In this document: in pieces, positions 9,411-18,160 of the stretch | Layout of the letters: each line of letters starts with the position of its first letter | How positions within the stretch are numbered: the stretch's first letter is position 1 | Origin: Acinetobacter sp. S54 | GTDB lineage: Bacteria; Pseudomonadota; Gammaproteobacteria; Pseudomonadales; Moraxellaceae | Direction of reading: 5' to 3' | Length of the DNA: 64,000 bases | Assembly: GCF_016624945.1 (NCBI RefSeq) | Contig: NZ_JACVUI010000009.1 | Location: 37,052 to 101,051, forward strand | Translations under genes and position numbers: made by a program | The notes under the pieces: model-generated | What the model saw: only the letters and a program-made list of their open reading frames with translations | The model's database searches: none | Told to the model about the DNA's origin: nothing

Positions 9411-10409
9411 ATGTTACAAGGCTCAACAATATTGGTAACAGGCGGAACGGGTTCTTTTGGTAATACTTTTGTTCCAATGACTTTGGAAAAATATAATCCT
9501 AAAAAAATAATTATTTTTTCTCGTGATGAAATGAAACAATGGGAAATGGCGAAAAAATTTAAAGATGATAAAAGAGTCCGCTTTTTCATTGGTGATGTAA
9601 GAGACAAAGAGCGTTTATATCGTGCTTTAGATGGCGTTGATTATGTTGTTCATGCTGCTGCAACAAAAATTGTGCCTACAGCAGAATATAATCCATTTGA
9701 ATGTATTAAAACCAACATCAATGGTGCAATGAATCTTATTGATGCATGTATTGATAAAAAGGTGAAAGGTGTGGTTGCATTATCAACAGATAAGGCAAGT
9801 AGTCCGATCAATTTATACGGCGCGACTAAACTAGCTTCTGATAAGTTATTTGTGGCTGGTAATGCATATTCAGGCGAACATGGCACGAAATTTTCAGTTG
9901 TTCGTTATGGTAATGTAATGGGATCTCGTGGTTCAGTTATTCCGTTTTTTATGTCAATTAAAGACAAAGGTGTGTTGCCAATTACAGATGATCGTATGAC
10001 ACGTTTTATGATCTCATTGGAGCAAGGTGTAGAGCTGGTTTGGCATGCATTTGAAGACATGGTGGGTGGCGAAATTTATGTGAAAAAAATTCCATCGATG
10101 AAGGTAACAGATCTCGCTACAGTAGTTGCTCCTGAGGCTAAACAAGAAGTCGTTGGTATTCGCCCAGGTGAAAAACTTCATGAGCAAATGATTAGTGTCG
10201 AAGATGCATACTATACATATGAGTATTCAGAGCATTACAAAATTTTACCAGTAATTAACGACTGGGCTGAAACAGCCGAACGTATTAAAGATGGTAAACG
10301 AGTTCCAGAAGGTTTTCACTATTCTAGCGACAACAATACTGAATGGATGAGTCCAGAAGACTTACAAACTTGGTTAACTCAAAACGCTGAGAAAGTAGGA
10401 AATATCTAA
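9411..10409 (+). CDS. pseB: UDP-GlcNAc 4,6-dehydratase (inverting), pseudaminic acid step 1
   Basis: First step of CMP-pseudaminic acid synthesis: converts UDP-GlcNAc to the 4-keto-6-deoxy-L-arabino (C5-inverted) sugar. An extended SDR with a GGTGSFG nucleotide-binding motif at 11-17, the STDKA catalytic segment (about 125-129) and YGATK (about 135-139). These are typical of PseB/FlaA1 rather than of the larger membrane-bound dehydratases. At 332 aa it has the expected length. Called psaA in Acinetobacter K-locus naming. An RBS (AAGAGGAAGAG) precedes the ATG, and pseC starts one base after its stop. Confidence 0.93.
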   Translation: MLQGSTILVTGGTGSFGNTFVPMTLEKYNPKKIIIFSRDEMKQWEMAKKFKDDKRVRFFIGDVRDKERLYRALDGVDYVVHAAATKIVPTAEYNPFECIKTNINGAMNLIDACIDKKVKGVVALSTDKASSPINLYGATKLASDKLFVAGNAYSGEHGTKFSVVRYGNVMGSRGSVIPFFMSIKDKGVLPITDDRMTRFMISLEQGVELVWHAFEDMVGGEIYVKKIPSMKVTDLATVVAPEAKQEVVGIRPGEKLHEQMISVEDAYYTYEYSEHYKILPVINDWAETAERIKDGKRVPEGFHYSSDNNTEWMSPEDLQTWLTQNAEKVGNI

Positions 10410-10410
10410 A

Positions 10411-11571
10411 ATGTTCATCCCATATGGCAAACAAAATATAAATCAGGCAGATATTGATGCAGTTATTCAGGTTCTTCAATCTGACTTTTTGACACAAGGA
10501 CCGCAAGTTCCATTGTTTGAAAAATCAGTTGCAGAGCTGGTAGAGGCTAAATATGCCTTTGCTATGAATAGTGCGACATCAGCTTTACATGTAGCTTGTT
10601 TGGCATTGGGATTGAAAAAAGGAGATGTTCTTTGGACGTCTCCTATTACCTTTGTTGCATCATCAAATTGTGCTTTATATTGTGGAGCTGATGTTGATTT
10701 TGTTGATATTGATCCAGATACATATAACCTTTCGGTTGACGCTTTAAGAGTAAAGCTAGAGGTTGCAAAACAAAATAATAAATTACCGAAGATTGTCGTG
10801 CCTGTACATTTATGTGGGCAGTCATGTGATATGGAAAGGATTCATGCGCTTTCACAAGAGTATGGGTTTAGCATTATTGAAGATGCATCTCATGCAATTG
10901 GTGGCAAATATAAAGAAAATTATATTGGTTCTAATCAGTATTCTGATATTACGATTTTCAGCTTCCATCCTGTCAAAATTATTACGACTGCTGAAGGTGG
11001 AATGGCGCTTACTAATAATGAAGAGTTAGCCAAGAAAATTGATTTATTACGTAGTCATGGTGTAACTCGTAATCCAGAGTTTATGATTAAACCTTCAGAA
11101 GGTCCTTGGTATTACCAGCAGGTAGAGTTGGGTTATAACTACCGTATGACCGAGTTACAAGCAGCTCTGGGCGTTACTCAATTGACACGTCTAGAAGCTT
11201 TTGTGGCTAAACGACATGAAATTTCAAAAAAATATAATGAATTATTAAAAGATTTACCCTTAATTACACCTTATCAATTGCCAGAAACATACTCTGGATT
11301 ACATTTATATGTTATCCGTTTAAAACTTAATGAGTTGAGCAAAGGACGTAAAGAAATCTTTGAAACGTTGCGAGAGAAAGGTATTGGTGTCAACGTACAT
11401 TATATCCCAGTACATACTCAACCTTATTATGAGCAGCTTGGTTTTAAGCAAGGGGACTTCCCTGAAGCTGAGGCTTATTACGAAGCAGCTATTAGCTTAC
11501 CAATGTTCCCTGATTTGACTGATGAGCAAATTCAGTATGTCTACCAAGCACTTAAAGAGGTGTTGGTATAA
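10411..11571 (+). CDS. pseC: UDP-4-amino-4,6-dideoxy-L-AltNAc aminotransferase
   Basis: PLP-dependent DegT/DnrJ/EryC1 aminotransferase that adds the C4 amino group to the product of PseB. The PLP lysine lies in the FHPVK motif (about 180-190), the aspartate in the IIEDASHAIGG segment, and the YRMTE/LQAALG region of the family is present. At 386 aa it is full length. Called psaB in Acinetobacter. It begins one base after pseB and ends two bases before pseF, a tightly packed operon. Confidence 0.93.
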   Translation: MFIPYGKQNINQADIDAVIQVLQSDFLTQGPQVPLFEKSVAELVEAKYAFAMNSATSALHVACLALGLKKGDVLWTSPITFVASSNCALYCGADVDFVDIDPDTYNLSVDALRVKLEVAKQNNKLPKIVVPVHLCGQSCDMERIHALSQEYGFSIIEDASHAIGGKYKENYIGSNQYSDITIFSFHPVKIITTAEGGMALTNNEELAKKIDLLRSHGVTRNPEFMIKPSEGPWYYQQVELGYNYRMTELQAALGVTQLTRLEAFVAKRHEISKKYNELLKDLPLITPYQLPETYSGLHLYVIRLKLNELSKGRKEIFETLREKGIGVNVHYIPVHTQPYYEQLGFKQGDFPEAEAYYEAAISLPMFPDLTDEQIQYVYQALKEVLV

Positions 11572-11573
11572 CA

Positions 11574-12266
11574 ATGCGATTGGCGGTTATTCCTGCACGA
11601 GGTGGAAGCAAAAGAATCCCTCGTAAAAACATAAAAGACTTCTATGGTAAGCCCATGATTGCATGGTCGATAGAAGCTGCACTTAAAAGTGAATGTTTTG
11701 ATGAGGTTTGGGTTTCGACCGATGATCAAGAAATTGCAGATATTGCAATAAGTTTTGGAGCAAAAGTTCCATTTATGCGACCGGCTCATTTGTCTGATGA
11801 TTATTCAACTACAGCAGATGTTATGCAACACGCAACACAAGCTTTTACTCGATTGCAGGGACAATCGCCTGATTATGTTTGCTGTTTATATGCAACAGCA
11901 CCATTTGTACAGATTGATGATCTTAGAGCTGGGTTACAGTTATTGAAGGATTGCCCTATAGATTATGCATTTAGTGCTACAACCTTTGCTTTTCCAATTC
12001 AAAGAGCAATTAAACTGAATCAGGCGGGTAACGTGGAAATGTTCCAGCCAGAAAACTTTAATAAGCGCTCTCAAGACTTAGAAGAAGCATGGCATGATGC
12101 TGGGCAGTTTTATTGGGGAACAGCACAGGCATGGTTAGAAAAATCAGTAATTTTCTCAAATAAATCACGAATTGTAGAGCTTCCTAGAACACGTGTGCAG
12201 GATATTGATACTTTGGAAGACTGGCATCGTGCAGAGTTGATGGCACAATTACTCTTAAATGTATAA
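11574..12266 (+). CDS. pseF: CMP-pseudaminic acid synthetase (cytidylyltransferase)
   Basis: Activates pseudaminic acid with CTP to the CMP sugar used by the glycosyltransferase. The CTP-binding P-loop-like motif ARGGSKRIPRKN lies at 8-19, characteristic of CMP-nonulosonate synthetases; metal-binding aspartates appear in the STDD and DIDTLED segments. The 230 aa and the place between pseC and pseG favour PseF over NeuA. Called psaC in Acinetobacter. Confidence 0.9.
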   Translation: MRLAVIPARGGSKRIPRKNIKDFYGKPMIAWSIEAALKSECFDEVWVSTDDQEIADIAISFGAKVPFMRPAHLSDDYSTTADVMQHATQAFTRLQGQSPDYVCCLYATAPFVQIDDLRAGLQLLKDCPIDYAFSATTFAFPIQRAIKLNQAGNVEMFQPENFNKRSQDLEEAWHDAGQFYWGTAQAWLEKSVIFSNKSRIVELPRTRVQDIDTLEDWHRAELMAQLLLNV

Positions 12267-12267
12267 C

Positions 12268-13365
12268 ATGAAATTTTGTTTTCGAGCTGACGCATCTTTA
12301 CAAATAGGTTCAGGACATGTTGTTCGCTGTTTAACCATTGCTGATGCTTTAGCAATACATGGTCATAAAAGCTATTTTATCTGTCGTTCGCATCAAGGTA
12401 ATTTAATTGAATTTGTCAGACAACGTGGTTATACCGTCTATGTCTTACCAGAGCCTTCCCTGAATGCTTGTCAAGATTTGACAGAATATCAGCGCTGGTT
12501 AGGTGTGACTGAGCAACAAGATGCTCAAGAAACCCTAGAAATTTTGAAAAAACATACTGTAGACTGGATGATCGTAGATCATTATGGTTTATCTGCAATA
12601 TGGCAACAAAACATTCGCCTAAAGGTTAAACGGATTGTTGCTATTGATGATTTGGCAAACCGATTACATGATGCTGATATCATTTTGGATTGTGGCTTAG
12701 CACATACTTCTTCAGATTATGCAAAATTAAATTATCGCAAAGGCCACTATTTAATGGGACCAAGTTATGCTTTATTGCGTCCCGAATTTCATAGCAAACG
12801 ATTATGGCTAGAGCAGCATCCAAAAACATATCACCATGATAAGTTAAAAATTCTGGTGAATTTAGGCGGAATAGATAAAGATAATTTAACAGGAACGGTG
12901 TTAGAACGTTTATCTCATGACCAACAACGACAGTATTTATCTGTTACAGTCGTGATGGGGATTAATGCGCCTTGGAAAGATTTAATTTTAGAACAATCGA
13001 AAAAACTTCCATTTACCAATAAAGTTTTGATTAACGCCAATAATATGGCGGAATTAATGGCTGAACATGATTTAGCGATTGGTGCTGCAGGTAGTACAGC
13101 TTGGGAAAGATGCTGTTTAGGGCTACCTACGATTATGATCTGTATGGCAGAAAACCAGAAAATGATTGCAAAAGATTTGCATGATTTGGATGTGGCGATA
13201 TCTCTAGATCAAGCAGATATTCATGAAAAGTTATCACAGGCATTGCAACAACTTGACCAAGAACGACTAAAGCTCATGTCTCAACAGGCGTTAACTGTTA
13301 CAAATGGTTTAGGTGTAGATTTGCTGTTACAAGTAATGTTTTCAGAGGAATTTAATACATGTTAA
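12268..13365 (+). CDS. pseG: UDP-2,4-diacetamido-2,4,6-trideoxy-L-altropyranose hydrolase
   Basis: Removes UDP from the acetylated PseH product to release 6-deoxy-AltdiNAc. GT-B fold, MurG-like. The N-terminal motif RADASLQIGSGHVVRC carries the catalytic histidine. I prefer the ATG at 12268 to the in-frame ATG at 12259 because it places this histidine at residue 17, as in characterised PseG, and because the pseF stop (TAA) ends only one base before it, giving a coupled junction. The C-terminal half has the GAAGSTAWERCCLGLP sugar-nucleotide region. Called psaD in Acinetobacter. Confidence 0.88.
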   Translation: MKFCFRADASLQIGSGHVVRCLTIADALAIHGHKSYFICRSHQGNLIEFVRQRGYTVYVLPEPSLNACQDLTEYQRWLGVTEQQDAQETLEILKKHTVDWMIVDHYGLSAIWQQNIRLKVKRIVAIDDLANRLHDADIILDCGLAHTSSDYAKLNYRKGHYLMGPSYALLRPEFHSKRLWLEQHPKTYHHDKLKILVNLGGIDKDNLTGTVLERLSHDQQRQYLSVTVVMGINAPWKDLILEQSKKLPFTNKVLINANNMAELMAEHDLAIGAAGSTAWERCCLGLPTIMICMAENQKMIAKDLHDLDVAISLDQADIHEKLSQALQQLDQERLKLMSQQALTVTNGLGVDLLLQVMFSEEFNTC

Positions 13366-13874
13366 ATCCAAAAAATGCAAAGCTCAGAGTATTGAGTGAT
13401 GATGATCTGGAAATGGTGCTGCAATGGCGTAACCATGATGATATTCGCAAGTGGATGGTCAACACGGATGTAATTGCTTTAACTGATCATTTTGCTTGGT
13501 TTGAGCGAAACAAGAATAGAACGGATCGCTTATTCTATATTTTTGAATATCAGAACCAACCACAAGGTTATGTTTCCTTTGTTATGATCCCAAATAGTAC
13601 AGTCTATGAATGGGGTTTTTATATAAAACCCGATGCTGAAAAAGGAATGGGGCAGTTATTAGGCAATGTTGCATTGAACTACGCATTTGAGAAGCTTGGT
13701 TTAGATAAGGTTTTTGGTCAAGTATTAGCTTTTAACGAGAAATCCATAAATTTCCATAAAAAAATGGGTTTTTTAAATGAAGGTATACTGAGAAAACATT
13801 TTAAAGATGACCGTGGTGAATTTAATATACATCAGTTTGGTTTGTTACGAGAAGAATGGTTAGAGGACAAATGA
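13359..13874 (+). CDS. pseH: UDP-4-amino-4,6-dideoxy-AltNAc N-acetyltransferase
   Basis: GNAT-family acetyltransferase that uses acetyl-CoA to acetylate the 4-amino group made by PseC. The start LRVLSDDDLEMVLQWRNHDDIR resembles RimJ/PseH proteins, and the acetyl-CoA loop is seen around EKGMGQLLGNVALNYAF (about 93-110). At 171 aa it is the usual length. The ATG overlaps the end of pseG by 7 bases. Called psaE in Acinetobacter. Confidence 0.88.
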   Translation: MLNPKNAKLRVLSDDDLEMVLQWRNHDDIRKWMVNTDVIALTDHFAWFERNKNRTDRLFYIFEYQNQPQGYVSFVMIPNSTVYEWGFYIKPDAEKGMGQLLGNVALNYAFEKLGLDKVFGQVLAFNEKSINFHKKMGFLNEGILRKHFKDDRGEFNIHQFGLLREEWLEDK

Positions 13875-13875
13875 G

Positions 13876-14925
13876 ATGAACAAAAAAATTACAATTAATC
13901 ATCGTGACATTGGTACAGGTTTTCCACCGTATATTATTGCTGAGCTTTCAGCAAATCATAACGGCAGCTTAAATACGGCACTCAAAATTATTGAAGAAGC
14001 CAAACGCTGTGGTGCCGACGCGATTAAATTACAAACTTATAGTGCAGATACCATCACACTGAATAGCCAAAATGAAGAGTTTATGATTCGTGGCGGTTTA
14101 TGGGATGGGCAGTCCTTGTATGAACTTTATCAAAAAGCTCAAATGCCATGGGAATGGCATAAGCCACTGTTTGAACATGCACGTGCTTTAGATATCACGA
14201 TTTTTAGTTCTCCATTTGATCGCACAGCAGTAGATTTGCTTGAAGAGCTGAATGCCCCAGCCTATAAAATTGCTTCTTTTGAAGCGGTGGACTTGCCACT
14301 TATTAAATATGTGGCTTCGACTGGTAAACCCATGATTATCTCTACAGGCATGGCGAATAAAGAGGAAATTGGTGAGGCAATTCAAGCTGCTTACGATGGT
14401 GGATGTAAAGAGCTTGTGGTTTTACATTGTGTGAGTGGTTATCCTGCACCTGCGGAAGATTATAATCTGCTGACTATGGTGGATATGGCAAAATCTTTTA
14501 ATGTGCCGGTTGGGTTGTCAGATCATACTTTAGATAATACGACAGCCATTACTTCGGTTGCCTTGGGTGCATGTCTGATCGAAAAGCATTTTACGCTTGA
14601 CCGTAATGGTGGTGGGCCAGATGATAGTTTTTCATTAGAACCCAAAGAACTTCAGCAATTGTGTCAAGGTGCAAAAACTGCATGGCAAGCGCTTGGTCAT
14701 GTAGATTATGGTCGAAAATCAAGTGAACAAGGTAATGCTCAGTTTAGACGCTCACTTTACTTTGTAAAAGATTTAAAAGCAGGTGACATAATTGATGAAT
14801 CAAGCATCCGAAGCGTACGCCCAGGGTTCGGTTTACCACCTAAGTTTTATGATAAAATTTTAGGAAAAAAAGTAACACAAGATGTTAATTTGAATACACC
14901 AGTAAAATTAGAAATTATTAGCTAA
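13876..14925 (+). CDS. pseI: Pseudaminic acid synthase
   Basis: Condenses 6-deoxy-AltdiNAc with phosphoenolpyruvate to make pseudaminic acid. NeuB-type TIM barrel (about 12-260) with AELSANHNGSL at the start and KLQTY, ending in a SAF/antifreeze-like domain (about 285-345) with the SVRPGFGLPP segment. At 349 aa it matches PseI. The surrounding pseB/C/F/G/H genes decide pseudaminic rather than sialic or legionaminic acid. Called psaF in Acinetobacter. Last gene of the pathway block; wzx starts two bases after its stop. Confidence 0.93.
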   Translation: MNKKITINHRDIGTGFPPYIIAELSANHNGSLNTALKIIEEAKRCGADAIKLQTYSADTITLNSQNEEFMIRGGLWDGQSLYELYQKAQMPWEWHKPLFEHARALDITIFSSPFDRTAVDLLEELNAPAYKIASFEAVDLPLIKYVASTGKPMIISTGMANKEEIGEAIQAAYDGGCKELVVLHCVSGYPAPAEDYNLLTMVDMAKSFNVPVGLSDHTLDNTTAITSVALGACLIEKHFTLDRNGGGPDDSFSLEPKELQQLCQGAKTAWQALGHVDYGRKSSEQGNAQFRRSLYFVKDLKAGDIIDESSIRSVRPGFGLPPKFYDKILGKKVTQDVNLNTPVKLEIIS

Positions 14926-14927
14926 TT

Positions 14928-16133
14928 ATGCGTGTATTAAAAGATAGTTTTATTTATTTGATTGGGGAGCTTTTTGCGAAAAGTCTCCCTTTTCTGATGT
15001 TGCCTTACCTAACAAGAAAGCTTGGGCCAGACGGTTTTGGTGAGTTGTCTTATTATTTAACCTTGCTTGCATTATTCGGTATTTTTGTTGGTTTAAGCCA
15101 AGAGGGGGCGGTTACGCGATATTTCTATTTTTATGGAAAAAAAGCGTTAAATACTGTGGTTAAGGCGGGATATTTATTTAATATTATTATTTCTATTTTA
15201 TTGTTGCTCGGATGCTGGTGGCTTAAAGCTGAAATTATGGCATATATTGTACTAGCTACTATGTTTCAGTCTTTTGTTAACGTACAACTTGCCTTAAGGC
15301 AGTGCCAGAAGCAACCACTTAAATATATTACAATTCAAATTATATTATCTTTAACAAATGTGTTATTCACCATAGCTGCTCTTGAATACTTCAGTCAAGA
15401 TTTAGTAGCTTATCGTATACTAGCAATCGTTATTTCAAACCTAACAACATTCCTAATTGCTAGTTTTATATTAGGAGACCTGTTTACAGATGATTATCGC
15501 TTTACATGGCAAAGATTGCGTTTAGGCCTATTTTATATTTTCTCATTTGGGTTACCATTGATCCTGCATCAATCAAGTTTTTTTATAAAGGGTCAGTTAG
15601 ACAGAATTTTTATTTACCAACAATACTCTAAAGCAGAGCTCGGAATTTATTCAGCAGGGGTACAGATAGCGGCTGTACTGCCAATTATTCTTATGGCACT
15701 CAATAAAGCAATTGTACCGTATTACTATCAAGGTCTTAAGGATAACTCATTATCTATAGCAAAAATAAAAAAGTACACATTGTTTAGTCTCCCTTTAAGT
15801 GTACTACCCGCAGTAGTGGGCTGGCTACTACCTGAGCAAGTATATCTCTGGTTTTTAGGGAAAAATTATATTGGTTCAAAATACTTTGTAGTAACCTATT
15901 TGTTAGGATATGGGGCCAACTTTCCATATTTAATATTAGTGAATTATTTGTTCTACTATGGACTTAATAAAACAATCGCTACTATTACCTTTATTAGTTC
16001 ACTCTTTTATTTAATATTATTAATTTATTTTAGTAGTAAATCAATTAATTTCATTCCTTATGCCCTTATATTTTCTAATTTACTAATGTTAACAATTTTA
16101 TATGCTGTGGTGGCAAAATGCAAAAAAATCTAA
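14928..16133 (+). CDS. wzx: Wzx capsule repeat-unit flippase
   Basis: Polytopic inner-membrane MOP-family flippase expected to move the undecaprenyl-linked repeat unit to the periplasm. About 12 hydrophobic segments in 401 aa. The start GELFAKSLPFLMLPYLTRKLGPDGFGE is the polysaccharide_synt (PST) family signature. It begins right after the pse block and overlaps the next gene by 16 bases. Base composition becomes more AT-rich along the gene, as usual for serotype-specific capsule genes. Confidence 0.9.
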   Translation: MRVLKDSFIYLIGELFAKSLPFLMLPYLTRKLGPDGFGELSYYLTLLALFGIFVGLSQEGAVTRYFYFYGKKALNTVVKAGYLFNIIISILLLLGCWWLKAEIMAYIVLATMFQSFVNVQLALRQCQKQPLKYITIQIILSLTNVLFTIAALEYFSQDLVAYRILAIVISNLTTFLIASFILGDLFTDDYRFTWQRLRLGLFYIFSFGLPLILHQSSFFIKGQLDRIFIYQQYSKAELGIYSAGVQIAAVLPIILMALNKAIVPYYYQGLKDNSLSIAKIKKYTLFSLPLSVLPAVVGWLLPEQVYLWFLGKNYIGSKYFVVTYLLGYGANFPYLILVNYLFYYGLNKTIATITFISSLFYLILLIYFSSKSINFIPYALIFSNLLMLTILYAVVAKCKKI

Positions 16134-17068
16134 TTGTTTGTATGACTCCTTTACAAGCTATGATAGCTGAAAAAATTATTAGTAATAGTAAAGAAAAATT
16201 CGATATTATATATATTGCTGACTTAACAGATAAAAATAAAAATTATTTTTTAAGATTGCTAAATATTTGTAATGAGGGGATTTTTATAGTGCATCCTAAA
16301 AATCTAATAGAATTTTTGAAATTTAAAGTAAAAATTATTAAAATAAGAAATTTTGAGTATAAGAGCGTATATGCTGCAAATATTGATCGAAAAATAATTC
16401 AATATTTATATTCATTAAATTTAAAAGCAAATTTTTATACTTTTGATGATGGGGTGGGAAATATTATTCCAAAGAGTTCCTTTAATATTGAGGAAGATAT
16501 ATCAATAGGGAAAAAGATTTTTTGGCGTTTACTGGGGGTAAAAGTAAATAGCTATTACATAAAAGAACATTCTAAAACTCACTATACGATTTTTAATTAT
16601 ATAAAAAATATTATTGATAAAGTTGAATATGTTCAGTTAGTGCCAAATTTATATATTGAGGATAATGAAGGAGATAGTATAAAAATTTTTTTAGGGCAAC
16701 CTATGGCTGAAATAAATGACAAGTACAATAATATTTTTATATCTAACTTATTAGAAAAATTTCAAATAAATCTATATTTTCCTCATCCTAGAGAAAAGGA
16801 TGTTAAATTAAATATAGATATTATTGAAAGTCCAAAGGTTTTTGAAGAATATGTAATTGATTTAATGCGAGATAGTCGGTGTAAGGTTGAGATATATAGC
16901 TTTTTAAGTACCGCTATAATTAATATTTCTCAAATTAATAATATAGAGGTTAAATATATTTGTGATTATTATTTAATGGAGAAATATAAAGAATTTTATA
17001 AAATTGCTCAAGATTATTTTAATATCAAAGTAATTAATTTTGAAGACGGAATAAATGAGGTTGGTTGA
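16118..17068 (+). CDS. GT52-like (sialyltransferase-type) glycosyltransferase, candidate pseudaminyltransferase
   Basis: Likely transfers the nonulosonic acid from its CMP form to the capsule repeat unit. Features of the GT52 (Lst lipooligosaccharide sialyltransferase) family are visible: CMTPLQAMIAEKI at the N-terminus, the DDGVGN motif (about 109-114), GQPMAE (about 192-197), the FPHPRE motif (about 225-230) and a SFLSTA segment near 255. The assignment rests on these motifs. The pseudaminic acid substrate is inferred from the complete pse block in the operon and the absence of another obvious nonulosonate transferase. Very AT-rich, Lys/Ile/Asn-rich codon use. It overlaps both wzx (16 bases) and wzy (4 bases). 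Confidence 0.7.
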   Translation: MQKNLIVCMTPLQAMIAEKIISNSKEKFDIIYIADLTDKNKNYFLRLLNICNEGIFIVHPKNLIEFLKFKVKIIKIRNFEYKSVYAANIDRKIIQYLYSLNLKANFYTFDDGVGNIIPKSSFNIEEDISIGKKIFWRLLGVKVNSYYIKEHSKTHYTIFNYIKNIIDKVEYVQLVPNLYIEDNEGDSIKIFLGQPMAEINDKYNNIFISNLLEKFQINLYFPHPREKDVKLNIDIIESPKVFEEYVIDLMRDSRCKVEIYSFLSTAIINISQINNIEVKYICDYYLMEKYKEFYKIAQDYFNIKVINFEDGINEVG

Positions 17069-18138
17069 GAATGTATTTATATTTTTTCATATGGATTTAT
17101 ATTATTGTTGCTAATTTTTTAAGTAACTATAAAACCTCATTAAGTAAATTGTTTTTTATTTTTACTATGGTTTTTCTAATATTTTTTATTGGATTAAGGT
17201 TTCAAATTGGTGGCGACTGGTATAGTTATCAATTAATCTATGAAATTTTCATTGGAGAAAAATTTAAAGACGCTATACATATTGCTGAACCAGGTTACTC
17301 TCTTTTAAATATTTTAGGTTTACATTTTGGTTTTGCTGATACTTTATTTGTAAATTTAATGTCAGCAGTAATAATATGTTGTTTTCTTTATTTAAGTTTT
17401 GTTCAACTAAATAAGTATTGGTTGTGTTTACTTATTTACTATCCTTGTCATATACTAACTTTGTCCTTAGGTTATACTAGACAATCAATAGCAGTAGCAA
17501 TTATAACGTATTCTTTTGTTAAGCTCTTCGAGAATAAAAAAATAGGCTTTATATTTTATGTGATTTTAGCTTCTATGTTTCATCGAACAGCTATCCTATT
17601 GTTAATATTTTATCCATTGCAATTATTGATGAATAGAAGAAATATATTAATTTTATATCAATTTTTTTCATTATTTTTAATAACAGCTTTACTGTATATA
17701 TCTAGTATTTATGATAGTAATATTTATACAAGTGATAATTCTGAAATATCATCTTCGGGTGTATTTATGCGAATTGCTTTGCATATAATACCCTTGCTTT
17801 GTTATTTTTATTTTCGTAAAAAAATATTTTTAAATAATAATGAAAGACAGTTACTTGATTATTTTGTTATGTTGATTATTTATTGTTTATTTTTGGCTTT
17901 TATTTACTCGACCTTAGTCGATCGATTTAATTTCTATTTAATATTTTTTGATTTATTTGTCATTGTTTCTACCTATAAATATTTAACTAGTAAAAGCAGA
18001 TTCTTATTTATATCTGTATTGGTAATATTTTACACGATTTTTATTTTAATTTGGTTATTAAATAGCAAGTTCGTTTTATCGGCGTGGACGCCTTATCAAA
18101 ATTATTTAATAGATTATCTTTTAAACTATGTTTTTTAA
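17065..18138 (+). CDS. wzy: Wzy capsule polymerase (EpsG family)
   Basis: Polytopic membrane protein (about 10-11 hydrophobic segments, 357 aa) expected to join repeat units in the periplasm. The segment RFQIGGDWYSYQLIYE (about 50-65) is the EpsG-family hallmark, and the GYTRQSIA segment (about 135) also fits. The family and its position beside wzx and glycosyltransferase genes support the call; linkage specificity cannot be read from sequence. With the preceding gene it is the most AT-rich stretch of the window. The ATG overlaps the previous stop by 4 bases. Confidence 0.85.
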   Translation: MRMYLYFFIWIYIIVANFLSNYKTSLSKLFFIFTMVFLIFFIGLRFQIGGDWYSYQLIYEIFIGEKFKDAIHIAEPGYSLLNILGLHFGFADTLFVNLMSAVIICCFLYLSFVQLNKYWLCLLIYYPCHILTLSLGYTRQSIAVAIITYSFVKLFENKKIGFIFYVILASMFHRTAILLLIFYPLQLLMNRRNILILYQFFSLFLITALLYISSIYDSNIYTSDNSEISSSGVFMRIALHIIPLLCYFYFRKKIFLNNNERQLLDYFVMLIIYCLFLAFIYSTLVDRFNFYLIFFDLFVIVSTYKYLTSKSRFLFISVLVIFYTIFILIWLLNSKFVLSAWTPYQNYLIDYLLNYVF

Positions 18139-18160
18139 AAGTGTGGAGTATTAATTTCAT

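Noticed and set aside
13876..14925. Sialic or legionaminic acid synthase (NeuB/LegI)
   Set aside because: The surrounding genes are PseB-type dehydratase, PseC, PseG and PseH, which together specify pseudaminic acid.
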